From: Gloeomargarita sp. SKYB120 | Lineage (GTDB): Bacteria > Cyanobacteriota > Cyanobacteriia > Gloeomargaritales > Gloeomargaritaceae | Reading direction: 5' to 3' | DNA length: 64,000 nt | NCBI GenBank assembly: GCA_025062155.1 | Contig: JANXAM010000004.1 | Coordinates: 67,160 to 131,159, forward strand | Shown: piece by piece, positions 1 through 10,600 of the stretch | Numbering within the stretch: position 1 is the stretch's first letter | Layout of the letters: every line of letters starts with the position of its first letter | The notes under the pieces: model-generated | What the model saw: only the letters and a program-made list of their open reading frames with translations | Database searches by the model: none | What the model was told of the DNA's origin: nothing | Made by a program: the position numbers and the translations under genes

Positions 1-474
1 TCCCTGATGCTCTTTGACATTTCTGTGCCCCGCAATGTCTCTGCCGATGTGAACGAATTGCCCCACGTGCATACCTACAACGTGGACGACCTGCGGGAAG
101 TGGTCAGTCGCAACCAGGAGCGGCGGCGGCAAATGGTCATCGAAGCCGAAGCCATTTTGGAAGAAGAACTGGAAGCCTTCGACATGTGGTGGCAATCGCT
201 GGAGACGGTGCCTACGCTGAACCAGTTGCGGGAAAAAGTCGAAGCCATTCGCACCCAGGAATTGGAAAAAGCCCTATCCCGTCTCGGCGCTGATTTGAGC
301 GGCAAGCACCGGGAAGTGGTGGAAGCTTTGACCAAAGGCATTGTCAATAAAATCCTGCACGACCCGATGGTGCAATTGCGGGCGCAGCGGGACATTATGG
401 CTCGACGCCGGGCGATTCAAGCGTTACACACCCTGTTTAATCTCAATCCCGAAGAGTCCTTGTCCCAAAGCTAA
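1..474 (+). CDS. hemA: glutamyl-tRNA reductase, C-terminal part (5' end outside window)
   Basis: HemA reduces glutamyl-tRNA to glutamate-1-semialdehyde, the first committed step of tetrapyrrole (chlorophyll, heme, bilin) synthesis in the cytoplasm. The reading frame is already open at base 1, so only the C-terminal part of the protein is visible. It begins just before the DISVPRNV motif that ends the NADPH-binding domain, followed by [10 protein letters not shown] and the long helical dimerisation domain ([32 protein letters not shown]). These are typical of the family. The stop codon overlaps by 4 bp the stop of the convergent helicase gene, so the defence-like cassette abuts hemA with no spacer. 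The identification is firm; the start lies upstream of the window. Confidence 0.93.
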   Translation, partial: SLMLFDISVPRNVSADVNELPHVHTYNVDDLREVVSRNQERRRQMVIEAEAILEEELEAFDMWWQSLETVPTLNQLREKVEAIRTQELEKALSRLGADLSGKHREVVEALTKGIVNKILHDPMVQLRAQRDIMARRRAIQALHTLFNLNPEESLSQS

Positions 475-3400
475 CCCCTGAGCAGAACAATATAGGTTGG
501 TTCTGTCACTGAATAGGTACCCTGCTCATCCTTGACCAAGAAATCCAACCCCTTGTCGAACAGGACTTGGTGGTGTCGTTGCTCCCCATCAATCAGGGTT
601 AATTTACGCATGTGGGGAATGGCTTTGAGCTGTTGAGGGGGATAGCACTTCAGCTCGAGCGTAACCGCTAAACCCTTTTGCTGAAGATAGTTTTGGATGA
701 CGCGCTGGATTTCGGCTCTACGCTTGTAATTTTGCTCCTGGTTCTCATCCCAAAGCTGCACCATTTCTAAAATCATCTTTTCAGTACCAGGGCCAAGCTG
801 TTGCTCCAATAGACCTATTAAAATTTCCGCCTGTTCTGGTTGCAGGTACCGGTCTTGATAGTGAATGACTTTAGCGGGCGAGGGGGTCAGAAATTGCGTC
901 CATTTGAGTCGTTGCTGCAACGTCGTAATACTCATAGACTTCCAGGTCTTATCGGGGAATACCACCTCAGTGTTTTTATCCTCCAGTTCCGCAGCCATCA
1001 CCGGTCGCGCTTGCTGTTTGAGATGTTGCAAACGCTGAAGCACCGTATTAACACCGCGTTCTGTCGTCGTTTTTAGCCATTCACCGGTTTCAGAGTCTAA
1101 AGCGCCCTGTAGAGCCAACCGGTGGGCACCAACATAGCTGCTAAGACATAACTCAATCGGTCGCCGTTCCTGATCCTGAAGAAGATACAGTTGCAAAACA
1201 CCTTGGTCAAGCCATTGAAACAGTCGCTTGCGCAGCAACCGAGCAGTCGGGGAAGTCGGTTGGGGCAGTTGGCTCACAATGAGTTCCACGCTTTGATTGC
1301 GGCTATAAACTGCTTTGATGAGCTGTTCTAGATTATGCAGGGCAAAAGGTTCTGGGTGTGGCAATTCCGGGAGATAGATAATACTTTGACCGTCGGCATG
1401 TTGGCTGTAGGCATTGAACTCCTGTAGGGCTTTCTGATGGGAAATACGATAGGCATCCGGCGCAAACGCCTGTAGTTCCGGATCGGGCATGATTTTTTCC
1501 ATCAGCGGTTGCAGAAATTGCTCAACCTGGTGCCGGTCCAGCTGGTCATGAAATATTTGATTGGCATAAGTTCGCAAGCAACTATAGCAACTGCGACTAC
1601 AACGACAAGAGCGGACAATTTCATAGGCCCGTTCCAACACCTGAGTAAAGTTTTCACCAATCTTCCGGCTGTAGCCCGCTCCGCCAGGCACGTTGTCATA
1701 GATGATAATTTCCGCTGTGATATTTCCTTCTGAAACGGGTCGAAATAAACCGTCTAGCTCGTTGCGGGGGACGTCAATCACTTGAGCCGCTGCCGCCAAG
1801 AGCGCGTAGGTCAAAGACCGCCAAAAATCAACATTGACTTGGGGCGATGCGTCCAGGGAGAGAACCTCCTGTCCTGTCGTGACATGTTTAACAGCAAATA
1901 ATCGGGGGGTATTGGTTTCCGGTTTGAACCGAATTTTCAGCAAGTCACTCACAAATTCATGCCCCAAACTGATCCACTCATAGGTACCAGAACAGGGCCG
2001 GTTTGTCATGGGGTTCGTGTGTTGAATAGGTCCAGACTTTTTGCTCTTCGATTTCTTCTGATGGTCTTCCTGTTCTTCAACCTGGGCTGTTAAGTCCCGT
2101 CCGCAGAGTCGACAAATGGCATATCCCCTGAAACTTGGACCCTGATTGCACAAGAAAAATCGTCCTCCGCGACTATAAATCAACTGGAAGAGTTCATGCT
2201 CACCAGATAAACATTCCGTTTGATGACCTTCCTGGGCCAAGAAAACCTGTGATGTTGGCTGGCGTTTGGGTTTGATATAGGGGGTTACTTTCGGTTCCGT
2301 ACCCCATTCAGTGGTAAAGGCGATGGGTATTCTATAGGGACGACTCTTTTTGGCAATGGCCACACTCGGTACTCCACCGCAAACGGAACACGTCTCAAAC
2401 GTTTCGCTCTTAACACCTGAAGTAAAGTAGTTGCAGTGCTGACATATCCAGTAGTAACGTTCCTCCAACTTATTGGGCTGAACAATACCGACGCTGGTGT
2501 ACACCCGGTCATCCACAATAACATCTTGACCTGGCGCATATTCGCTCAAGGCAACACGCCGGTCCCGCTCCAGGCGATGTTTTGTCCGGCCTTGCGGGTC
2601 TTTCTCCCCCGTCATGAGACGTACTACATCAATTGGGAAACCGTAAATGGGTAAAATGCCAGCTCGAGCCAATTCGTCGTGCAAACGACGTTCAGTGACT
2701 TTTTTCAGCTCTGCTTCAACACTGTCAATACGCCGGTCAATCCTTTTCCGTTCCGTAGGCCTTTCTCTTCTCTCATTTTCTAGGTAAATTCGCATATCAA
2801 CCAGGCTCGACCAATCAAGGAGTTGTTGCTTCTCAAAGCAGCGCATGGATGCTACAAATTGATTTAGGAAGCTCATCTCCGAGTTTGACTGATTAGCTAG
2901 CTTAGACAACCAGAACTTAGCTGTTTCTTGGGCTTCAGTCGTTGCCAACCAATGCAAGAACTGCACCGCTAAAGATTGGGGGGATGGGTTAAAGTCATCG
3001 CTGGAAGACAGTGATAGAACATTAGACGGTAAGTCAAAAAAGTTGGCAATAGTCAAGCTCTCCACACTGCAGTCGTGCTTCCGTAAAAAGGCAGCTAATA
3101 GCTCTGTCCGAATATGACGTTCTTGAATTTGGGAGTTTGTAGGATCCAGTTTGGGAATCTGGTTTTTACCTGCAATCAACAGCTCGGGTTGTTCAAAGTA
3201 GTAGCGGTCATGAGGACGACGTTGACCATAGACAAGGCTAACAGCCACCCCATCCGTGCGTCGTCCAGCTCGACCAGCCCGCTGTTGATAATTACTGACA
3301 TGGGGCGGAAAATTGCGCATGACAACTGCTTGCAATTCACCAATATCTACCCCCATTTCCAAAGTTGTTGAGCAACTTAGGAGATTGACACTCCCTCGGC

Positions 3401-6400
3401 GAAACCGACTTTCTCGTTGGGCCAAATCATCCGTTTCCAACTGAGCAGTGTGTTCCTGTGCTCGTAGAGGTAAAATCTCTCGACTGCAAATCAGATAGCG
3501 GTAGTGGTTGTAATCATCATTGATAGTTTCGAGAGTGATAGGCTCTAAAACACCAGTGCATTTGAAAATGGGACACTTTCTAATGTTAAAACTGCTAGAT
3601 ACGTTATCAACCTGCGAAAAGTAGGGTAGGTGCATTATCTGCCGGCAGGTATTACAACGGCACCAATCCGATTTTGTCTCGTAGATATTTAGGAGGTTCC
3701 AGGTCAGTTGATAACCGTGGCCATACTTTGTAAAAATACCATACTGATCCATCCACTCATAGAACTTGATTTGTACCTTCTTAAGTTGTTCATATTCACT
3801 TTGCGCATCCCAGCCAAATACTTTTTCAAAGTAGTTAGCAAAGGCGCTGGTGACTAAGCGATTGTTTGCCGCAAAATAGGCGCAAAAAGAGATAGCATTC
3901 CGATCATCTTTAATTGCTTTCTGGAGTTTTAGAAACTTCTTAATTCGACCATGACTATCCAGGAGACTGGGCTGCTCTCCTTCAATACCACCCACTTCTG
4001 GGAAATAGTCTGACGGCCTTTCGATGCTGACCAAACCGTAAAGCCGGATCAAATCGGTCAGTGCGGTCAAGAAAACGACGGCTTCCGATGGAGATACTTG
4101 AAAGTCTTTGCAGATTTCGTCTATCCAGGCCTGGTAATGCACATCATGCCAATCCAGATGACAGGTTAACAATCCAAGGGATTCTATCGAGAAACGACGC
4201 GATGCAGGTAATCCAAACTCGCGCAACAGCAATTCTCTAGCGCGACGGCGAGCGCGGTCTTCACAATCCTTTCGATTCTTTGCGCTACTATCAAGGGGAT
4301 CATGAGGCACATAGCTCTGATGGTGCCACTCAGGAGAGCGGTCTGGGTGAGGAATAGAAGCGGTCAAAAAATATTGAATGAGCGCGTTTTCTACTTGACC
4401 TACGGAAGCAACTCCCTGTGGGTCGCGAGACTGTTGGAAAGCTTGCCAGACACACTGACGATAGAGAACTTCGGTATGCGTGCGTTGAAAGTCAGAAGCA
4501 AAGAAAGCTGCATCTTGTCGCACGTCCGAGAAAACAAGCAATTTACGCCGTGTTGGCTGATGCGTTGGTCTAGCTGATTCAGGTAGCAGTGTAAACAGGC
4601 TATCAATCATCACTTCCAGTGGTGCATCGGTATAGGACACAAAACGGCTAATCACAGAGGTTTGACGTCGGTTCGCCGAACAGGCCGGACACTTGGACAA
4701 GTATCCTCCTTGGGTATTTTTCGTGCCTGGTGGTACATGCCAGGTCAACCGGTAATGGTTCCCAGAAATATCACAACTTGGGTTGCTGCTACGTCCAACT
4801 TCTCCCAACCAACCATCACGCTGATGTAGCAAACACCACCCTGTTGGCGACAGCTCTGTTTCTTCTTCTTCTTCATCCAAGGTCATGCTATCTAAACCAG
4901 TGCTTAACACGTAAACCGATGGATCAACTTCCAAGGCCTCTAGGGAAGAAGGTAAAGGCAATAATCGTCCTTGACTATCGAGGCGCATCAAAGTATACGC
5001 TTGTCCACATTTGCGGCAACTGGCTAGTTCCAGGACCGGTGATTTACAGTAGTCACAAATTTTCTTCTGACTCAAGTAGAGCTTTCCATAGCGCTGGTTT
5101 GGTAAGCCCTCTGTACCAGGACACTTAGGGTTCACACAAACATAGGCCCCTTCCATACTGCGAAATAGCAGATGCAATCGTACTGGTAGCAAGGGTAAGC
5201 TCTCAGGACTTTCTCTGGCCAGCGTACCTAACTGTAGTAGATGGGCTAGAGCTTGTTCAAGTTTTTGTTTTTCCTGCTCAGTTATAGCGCCATCTAAACC
5301 GGTATGGACCGACCAAAGCAAAGGCGACTGAGTTACTTCCTCCCAGGGTTTTGGACCTGCTGCTAATAACTCAATGACTCGATGAAAAAGGGGATGTTGT
5401 TTAAGTGCATACCAAAGGAAGCTGTGTATTTTTTGTGGATAAGGTAGGTGTTCAACTTTTCGCTTTGCGCTTTCAAGTTGGTCTGGCGGAACAATATAAC
5501 TTAATTCGCGTTCCCATTCTGTTAAATCTGCTTGCAAATCCGGTAAGTTTAATGCATAGAAGTATTCATAGATCTCTTCTGCCAGGACGTGTTCAGGTAG
5601 GTTGTAGGGCTGTCCCAGTCGTTCGACAGGCGATACCCGTTCTCCCCGTATGACCTGCTTAAATGCTTCACCGAACAAATCCTGGGCAAACTGTTGGATT
5701 TGGGTATCGGCTGACCGGTCGCCAAGCGTTGCACTAGTTGCAATACAGCGTAATTGACCTGCCGTATCTATACCCACTGTATGTTTCAGTCGCTTTAGCA
5801 GCATAGAAACTTCTGTACCAACTGAACCATTATAGGTATGAGCTTCATCAAGGACTAACAGGTGAAAATATCCCCGTGAGCGCTCAAAGATAGCTTCTCG
5901 TTCCCGAGGTCGAATCAACATGTACTCCAACATGGAATAGTTGGTCACCAGGATGTGTGGCGGCGAAGATTGGATTTCCTCGCGGGACAGTACCTGAACC
6001 CTTCTGACTGTCTGAACAGCTTGTTTGACTACCTCCTCTCGATGACCGTCTGAAATGAGCTGCTTTGCATGATCTCGTTCATCGCAGGGTATAAGTCGTA
6101 GTAATTCCTCATCGCTATAGGCTGCTAGCTCATCCCGAAGTTGTGAGTCTGCATCCTTCGGTTTCTTACAAGTACGACTTGTATAAAAACTAAATTTGAT
6201 AAGATAGGACGTCTCGCACTGATGACACAGTAGGCTACGTAAGCGTTTAATCTGGTCATTAACCAGAGCGTTCATAGGATATAAAATCAAAACTCTCACT
6301 CCTGCCTGTTGTAGCCTTGAACCTTCCCTAAGCATCGTATCAATAATAGGGATCAAAAAGCATTCTGTCTTACCTGAGCCAGTTCCAGTGGCTACAATAA

Positions 6401-6716
6401 CGTTTTCTTGATTGGTTACTACAGCACGTATGGCTTCAACTTGATGTTGGTAGAGAGGGCGGTCAGGGTCAAAGAATTGAAGAATATCTGGATGCAAAAC
6501 ACCCTGCTCGGTTAATTGACGCAATGTTAAAGAAGGACGATAGGGCTGTGTTCCTTCCAGATAAGGCACTTGCCAGATGTTGCCAGGTTTTTCTAGTTCT
6601 TCCTTGAATTGCTGACGTAGGTTGTCATCTCGCAGGGGATAGGCCGTGAGCAAATAGCGAATTAAATCCTCACGCAACTGACGAATAACAGCAACTGGAT
6701 CAAGATAGTGGTTCAT
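471..6716 (-). CDS. giant DEAH helicase with DUF1998-type region, DruE-like
   Basis: A 2081-aa superfamily 2 helicase, last gene of a three-gene minus-strand cassette. Visible motifs: Walker A ([10 protein letters not shown], about residues 109-118), DEAH box at 290-293, motif III SAT near 329, and a second RecA domain near 1115-1155 with [10 protein letters not shown] and [10 protein letters not shown]. Paired cysteines suggesting zinc binding lie near 525-570, 1020 and 1425-1450. A DUF1998-like segment near 1667-1715 has NVPGGAGYS followed by the [10 protein letters not shown] cluster. About 360 further residues follow. Size, order and DUF1998 agree with DruE, the signature helicase of Druantia anti-phage systems; DISARM DrmA/DrmB and YprA/MrfA helicases are more distant alternatives. 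The start overlaps the upstream gene by 17 bp, suggesting translational coupling. Base composition is visibly more AT-rich than the flanking core genes. The helicase call is firm; DruE membership is inference. Confidence 0.85.
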   Translation of the reverse strand: MNHYLDPVAVIRQLREDLIRYLLTAYPLRDDNLRQQFKEELEKPGNIWQVPYLEGTQPYRPSLTLRQLTEQGVLHPDILQFFDPDRPLYQHQVEAIRAVVTNQENVIVATGTGSGKTECFLIPIIDTMLREGSRLQQAGVRVLILYPMNALVNDQIKRLRSLLCHQCETSYLIKFSFYTSRTCKKPKDADSQLRDELAAYSDEELLRLIPCDERDHAKQLISDGHREEVVKQAVQTVRRVQVLSREEIQSSPPHILVTNYSMLEYMLIRPREREAIFERSRGYFHLLVLDEAHTYNGSVGTEVSMLLKRLKHTVGIDTAGQLRCIATSATLGDRSADTQIQQFAQDLFGEAFKQVIRGERVSPVERLGQPYNLPEHVLAEEIYEYFYALNLPDLQADLTEWERELSYIVPPDQLESAKRKVEHLPYPQKIHSFLWYALKQHPLFHRVIELLAAGPKPWEEVTQSPLLWSVHTGLDGAITEQEKQKLEQALAHLLQLGTLARESPESLPLLPVRLHLLFRSMEGAYVCVNPKCPGTEGLPNQRYGKLYLSQKKICDYCKSPVLELASCRKCGQAYTLMRLDSQGRLLPLPSSLEALEVDPSVYVLSTGLDSMTLDEEEEETELSPTGWCLLHQRDGWLGEVGRSSNPSCDISGNHYRLTWHVPPGTKNTQGGYLSKCPACSANRRQTSVISRFVSYTDAPLEVMIDSLFTLLPESARPTHQPTRRKLLVFSDVRQDAAFFASDFQRTHTEVLYRQCVWQAFQQSRDPQGVASVGQVENALIQYFLTASIPHPDRSPEWHHQSYVPHDPLDSSAKNRKDCEDRARRRARELLLREFGLPASRRFSIESLGLLTCHLDWHDVHYQAWIDEICKDFQVSPSEAVVFLTALTDLIRLYGLVSIERPSDYFPEVGGIEGEQPSLLDSHGRIKKFLKLQKAIKDDRNAISFCAYFAANNRLVTSAFANYFEKVFGWDAQSEYEQLKKVQIKFYEWMDQYGIFTKYGHGYQLTWNLLNIYETKSDWCRCNTCRQIMHLPYFSQVDNVSSSFNIRKCPIFKCTGVLEPITLETINDDYNHYRYLICSREILPLRAQEHTAQLETDDLAQRESRFRRGSVNLLSCSTTLEMGVDIGELQAVVMRNFPPHVSNYQQRAGRAGRRTDGVAVSLVYGQRRPHDRYYFEQPELLIAGKNQIPKLDPTNSQIQERHIRTELLAAFLRKHDCSVESLTIANFFDLPSNVLSLSSSDDFNPSPQSLAVQFLHWLATTEAQETAKFWLSKLANQSNSEMSFLNQFVASMRCFEKQQLLDWSSLVDMRIYLENERRERPTERKRIDRRIDSVEAELKKVTERRLHDELARAGILPIYGFPIDVVRLMTGEKDPQGRTKHRLERDRRVALSEYAPGQDVIVDDRVYTSVGIVQPNKLEERYYWICQHCNYFTSGVKSETFETCSVCGGVPSVAIAKKSRPYRIPIAFTTEWGTEPKVTPYIKPKRQPTSQVFLAQEGHQTECLSGEHELFQLIYSRGGRFFLCNQGPSFRGYAICRLCGRDLTAQVEEQEDHQKKSKSKKSGPIQHTNPMTNRPCSGTYEWISLGHEFVSDLLKIRFKPETNTPRLFAVKHVTTGQEVLSLDASPQVNVDFWRSLTYALLAAAAQVIDVPRNELDGLFRPVSEGNITAEIIIYDNVPGGAGYSRKIGENFTQVLERAYEIVRSCRCSRSCYSCLRTYANQIFHDQLDRHQVEQFLQPLMEKIMPDPELQAFAPDAYRISHQKALQEFNAYSQHADGQSIIYLPELPHPEPFALHNLEQLIKAVYSRNQSVELIVSQLPQPTSPTARLLRKRLFQWLDQGVLQLYLLQDQERRPIELCLSSYVGAHRLALQGALDSETGEWLKTTTERGVNTVLQRLQHLKQQARPVMAAELEDKNTEVVFPDKTWKSMSITTLQQRLKWTQFLTPSPAKVIHYQDRYLQPEQAEILIGLLEQQLGPGTEKMILEMVQLWDENQEQNYKRRAEIQRVIQNYLQQKGLAVTLELKCYPPQQLKAIPHMRKLTLIDGEQRHHQVLFDKGLDFLVKDEQGTYSVTEPTYIVLLRG

Positions 6717-7626
6717 CGTAGATGCACCCTAACCGTTCAAAAAGTATTTTTATCAGACTTTGTTTAATACCCTCAACACGGTAAACCGATTGGCTTATCT
6801 TCTGCAAGTATCGTTCACACCACTGGTAGTAGGCCTTTGGCAAATAGATGCCGCTTAAGTCAAGCTCTTGGTTTCGATAAGGGATAATCCGCAAGGGATA
6901 TCCATCCCTGCGGTCTAAGTAGAACATAGCGTAGATTGCTTGGTCCTTTTCTAATTGATACCACTTCCCATCTTCCAACCAAAAGTACTCCTCAGAATTT
7001 TTACCGAAGTCAACCTTAATCAGGCTTTCATTTGTCAAGCCTTCTCGGGAAAGAAGCCGCCAACGCTCACTTTGATTGCAATGAGCAGGGGTATACTGCC
7101 AACAGTCACTACCTGTCAGCGGCTCAGGAATTGGCTGACTGCTCCAGACCTGGGGTTTGCTAGGCAATGGTAGTTCTTCTATCAGCTCCCGCAAAGTAAC
7201 CAATCTAATCCCGTAGCGAGCTAACTCCATCTTGGCATGATGAAAATCACTCACTCGTGAGAGTAACCTTTCTTGATTGGGATTGCTTGTCTTCAAAATT
7301 CGGTGAGCCAGGGGAAGATAAGCCCTATCACCGCGAAATTTTAGGTGTTCCGTTCGTATATCTTCGCTCCCTGAGAAAATGATTGGCGGGGCCATACAGT
7401 AGTAGTTGTTCGCTCCTCGGAGCACTTCTCCCAACATCTCTAACTTGGATAAAATTTCGTTTATTGCAACCTCAAGTTGCCCATTTTCTTGACCAGGGGC
7501 AGCACAGCGGTGCAAGGCATTGACAATATCAACTCTTCGCAAGGGCGCTGGTAAGGTGGGTTTATCAGGCTGGCGATGTTGACTCAGGAGAGTGATGATC
7601 TTCCTGGTTACTGTGTTCTCATCCAT
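6700..7626 (-). CDS. uncharacterised 308-aa protein, middle gene of helicase cassette
   Basis: I do not recognise this protein. The frame is open from an ATG at 7662 (320 aa), but the ATG at 7626 is preferred because it overlaps the stop of the upstream gene by only 8 bp. The N-terminal 80-90 residues look helical and could form a winged-helix fold (RRVDIVNALHRC, EILSKLEMLGEVLR). The middle is polar and mixed. The C-terminal half is rich in Trp and Tyr (YFWLEDGKWYQLEKDQ, YYQWCERYLQKI). There is no signal peptide, membrane segment or obvious catalytic motif. The end overlaps the helicase start by 17 bp, so the three genes are almost certainly co-translated parts of one system. It may be an adaptor or DNA-recognition subunit, or a split-off part of a DruH-like protein; both ideas are guesses. 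Confidence 0.8.
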   Translation of the reverse strand: MDENTVTRKIITLLSQHRQPDKPTLPAPLRRVDIVNALHRCAAPGQENGQLEVAINEILSKLEMLGEVLRGANNYYCMAPPIIFSGSEDIRTEHLKFRGDRAYLPLAHRILKTSNPNQERLLSRVSDFHHAKMELARYGIRLVTLRELIEELPLPSKPQVWSSQPIPEPLTGSDCWQYTPAHCNQSERWRLLSREGLTNESLIKVDFGKNSEEYFWLEDGKWYQLEKDQAIYAMFYLDRRDGYPLRIIPYRNQELDLSGIYLPKAYYQWCERYLQKISQSVYRVEGIKQSLIKILFERLGCIYDEPLS

Positions 7627-10600
7627 GGCAGTTCTCATCAGGTAAAAGCTCGGCAATTTCATCTGGAGTTAGCGGTTGCCTACTCATCCAAGCGAAACCA
7701 CTGGTCGACCTTAAGCAGTCTAAGGCAACTTCCATATCTGAGGGAGATACTTTCACTAGAGCAATATCCCGTTGGTTTTTATCAGGATGTCGTTGGAAAT
7801 CCAGAATAATACTCCAAAGGTTGTCTTGGCGGATTCGGTCTAACAAGTCCCTACGGAAGTCACCCCTTTTACCTGTTTCAACACCAACCTTGTACCAGTC
7901 CCCTTGACGAGGTTCTAAAATTGCTTGCAGCTTAGCTATTAGTGCATTGGCATCTAGCCACTCAGGGAAGAAGAATTCCCTTCGTTGTAGTGAGCGTAGT
8001 ACCCCTTGAATCCAATTCCTATCCCAGTCCAATTTCAGTGCAACTTTCTGAAATTCATTCAGCAAGCTATGGTCTAGGATAGCGTAGCAAAATTCGGTCA
8101 AATTCTTATTTTCATCGGGAGATATACTAAAGTCATATTGTTTGTAACCGCACCACCAGCCAATAGCTTTCACAACTTTCTCGGCATCGTCAATCTGCCA
8201 GTAGTAGATGCCAGGATTAATATTCTCTAGCGATATAGTGACCTGGGAACCTTCAGGAATCGAAATTGCCACTTGCGCCTCATGGGGTCTCAGTAAATTC
8301 CAACCTATCAGTTTGTAATCAGAATGGGGATTCAATCCTTTCAGCAGGAGAGCTTTGTCTTGCCATTCCCAGGTTATTTGCCTTAGGAAAACTAATGCTT
8401 GGGGTGACTGACCGCTACGCCGGTAATCAAGACGAGTTGCTGACGGTAATAAATCACGCAGGCTGGCTAGTTCCACAGTCAATTGACCGTTTTTGTCAGC
8501 CTGTCGCGTTTGGCAAACGGAGCAGTCAAGCAGTAAATCAACCGGCTCTAAGGGCCATAGCCCTGTGATGATCAATGTCTCAGACCAAAGTTGATGGCTA
8601 CCGTCTAGTTCAAGGGGTAGCTGGTTAATTCTCACGCAATCAACGCCCTGTCTCCTTAGAATTGCAACCTCTGGAAATTCAGCAACATGCTCTTCCCTAA
8701 TCTCATAGCTGGCCTTTACATCGAAAGCTTGGGACCAATCACGCAAGCTAACTCTGTATTGTCCAGGTTGTTTAATCCACTCATCTAAGTTGATAGGTAG
8801 CCAATCATTGCTGTGGAAATCAGTTAATCGTTTCTCGAAAGGAGTGTCTGATGCTGGTGTTTCAATAGCAAGTACTAATTCCGTTTCTTCCGGGCGCCGC
8901 AGATACCAAAGGGTAGGTACTTCCAGATAGGAGAATCTCTGGCGCGGCAGAGATAAACCTCTTAAACAGGCATCTATGGGGGACAAACGCCATTCTACCT
9001 TGCCAAAGGAAAACTCTAATTCGCCGAACTGGGCCGTGAGCTTCAATCGCTTGCCGTACCAGCCGCTGATGCTACAGGGCACATGGGCATCAATCACCTC
9101 TACAGCAACCCCTGGGTGAATCTCATTGCCTTCCTGAGTAAAACAGAAGATTTCCGTAGCACCAGCGATAGACGGTTGAGATTGTAGATATTCGCCGGTC
9201 CAGGCATCAAATATCAATGCAGGGAAGTTAGATGAAATCCCATTGACCTCCCAGCATAGTAACTCCCTCCCCTGGTCATCTGTGAGTTGCCACACCCATT
9301 TTTCAGGGATGTGCTGAAGGGTTTGGGTAAGTTCAGGAATCGTGACTTTTCCAGAGGGGTCAATGCGGCCCTGCCAGTTGACTTGGGGAATGAAGCAAAC
9401 CCCTGGTGACCAGTTAATATGCTGTAGGTATTGCTCAGGAAGGACTAGTTGGATATTTAAGGTTTCTACATCGAGCCATAGTGTTAGAGGTCTGCGCTGG
9501 ATTGTTAGCCAATTCCGGCCTGGTCGTTCAGGACTCAAAATTCGGACAACCGCATCCCAGTCTCTCACAAAAAATTTGAACTCAATTTTTTCCGTTACTA
9601 TAAACTCCTGACGCTGGGCATCATCCAGTAGAATCTCCGGCTGCTTGCCATGCTCCCTTAGAACCACAGCTACACGAGCGATGTCCTGGAGTATTTCCCC
9701 TGAGATAGGCTCCATACCGGGCCGACAACTGTACTCTAGAAACCGCTTGAGTAATCTTCTGCTAGGGTAACGATCTCGACAAATATCGAGCAGCTTTTGG
9801 GCAAGTGATAAGGTGTCGTAATCCCTGATCTGCTGCCAGTTTAGTTCTGCACCTAAGTCCACGATGACATCGGCAAAATGGTGTAGGTTGTGTCGGGGGA
9901 TGCCGCTCTGCAGCCAAAGGGTAGAGACCACTTCGTAGCCGTCTTCTGCAATTGGTAGCTTAAGCTTTTTGATGCCCTGCCTAGCAATTTCTCTTAGTGA
10001 ATTCTGCATCTTCTGTTGACTTGGAATATCTAATCTCTTGCACAAGCCTTCCCAGAAGCGATTTTCATAATCTTCTTCATCACTATCCATGTAGTAAGCA
10101 TACTCAACAAAAGCGAAGGTAATAATTTTAAGCCAGTAGAGGTTTTCTTCATCACCGCAGCGCTCGTGTAGATGATCGTACCTAATGTTGTTTTCCCCGA
10201 ATCGCTTCAGCTCGGAGCCAACGATGCTGAGAATTGTTTTGGTCCCCCAAGTTTCATCAGTGTCTTTTTTAGGCAAGCAGATGCTACCTAGAAAAAGTGG
10301 GTCTTTTTTGGTGCAGCGGGGCCACAGTACATCTTCCCATAGCCACTCTGTATGCTCAACGTTACTCAACCGAAACTCCTTAGGTGGAACAAGAGGTACA
10401 AATTTTCTGACCTTACTGGAAATGGAAGTAAGCTGCCTATCTACAGTTACAGTTGTCGTTTGGCTAGGGGCTGGTACTCCAAGCTCCAAACCTTGCTCTT
10501 GAGGTGGTGACGACTCTTTTCCTTCAGAATGTAGAGCATCTTCCTGTAGAACACGCTGGCACTGCGCCTGTAACTGTTCCAATGTCCGGCGCAACTCGTC

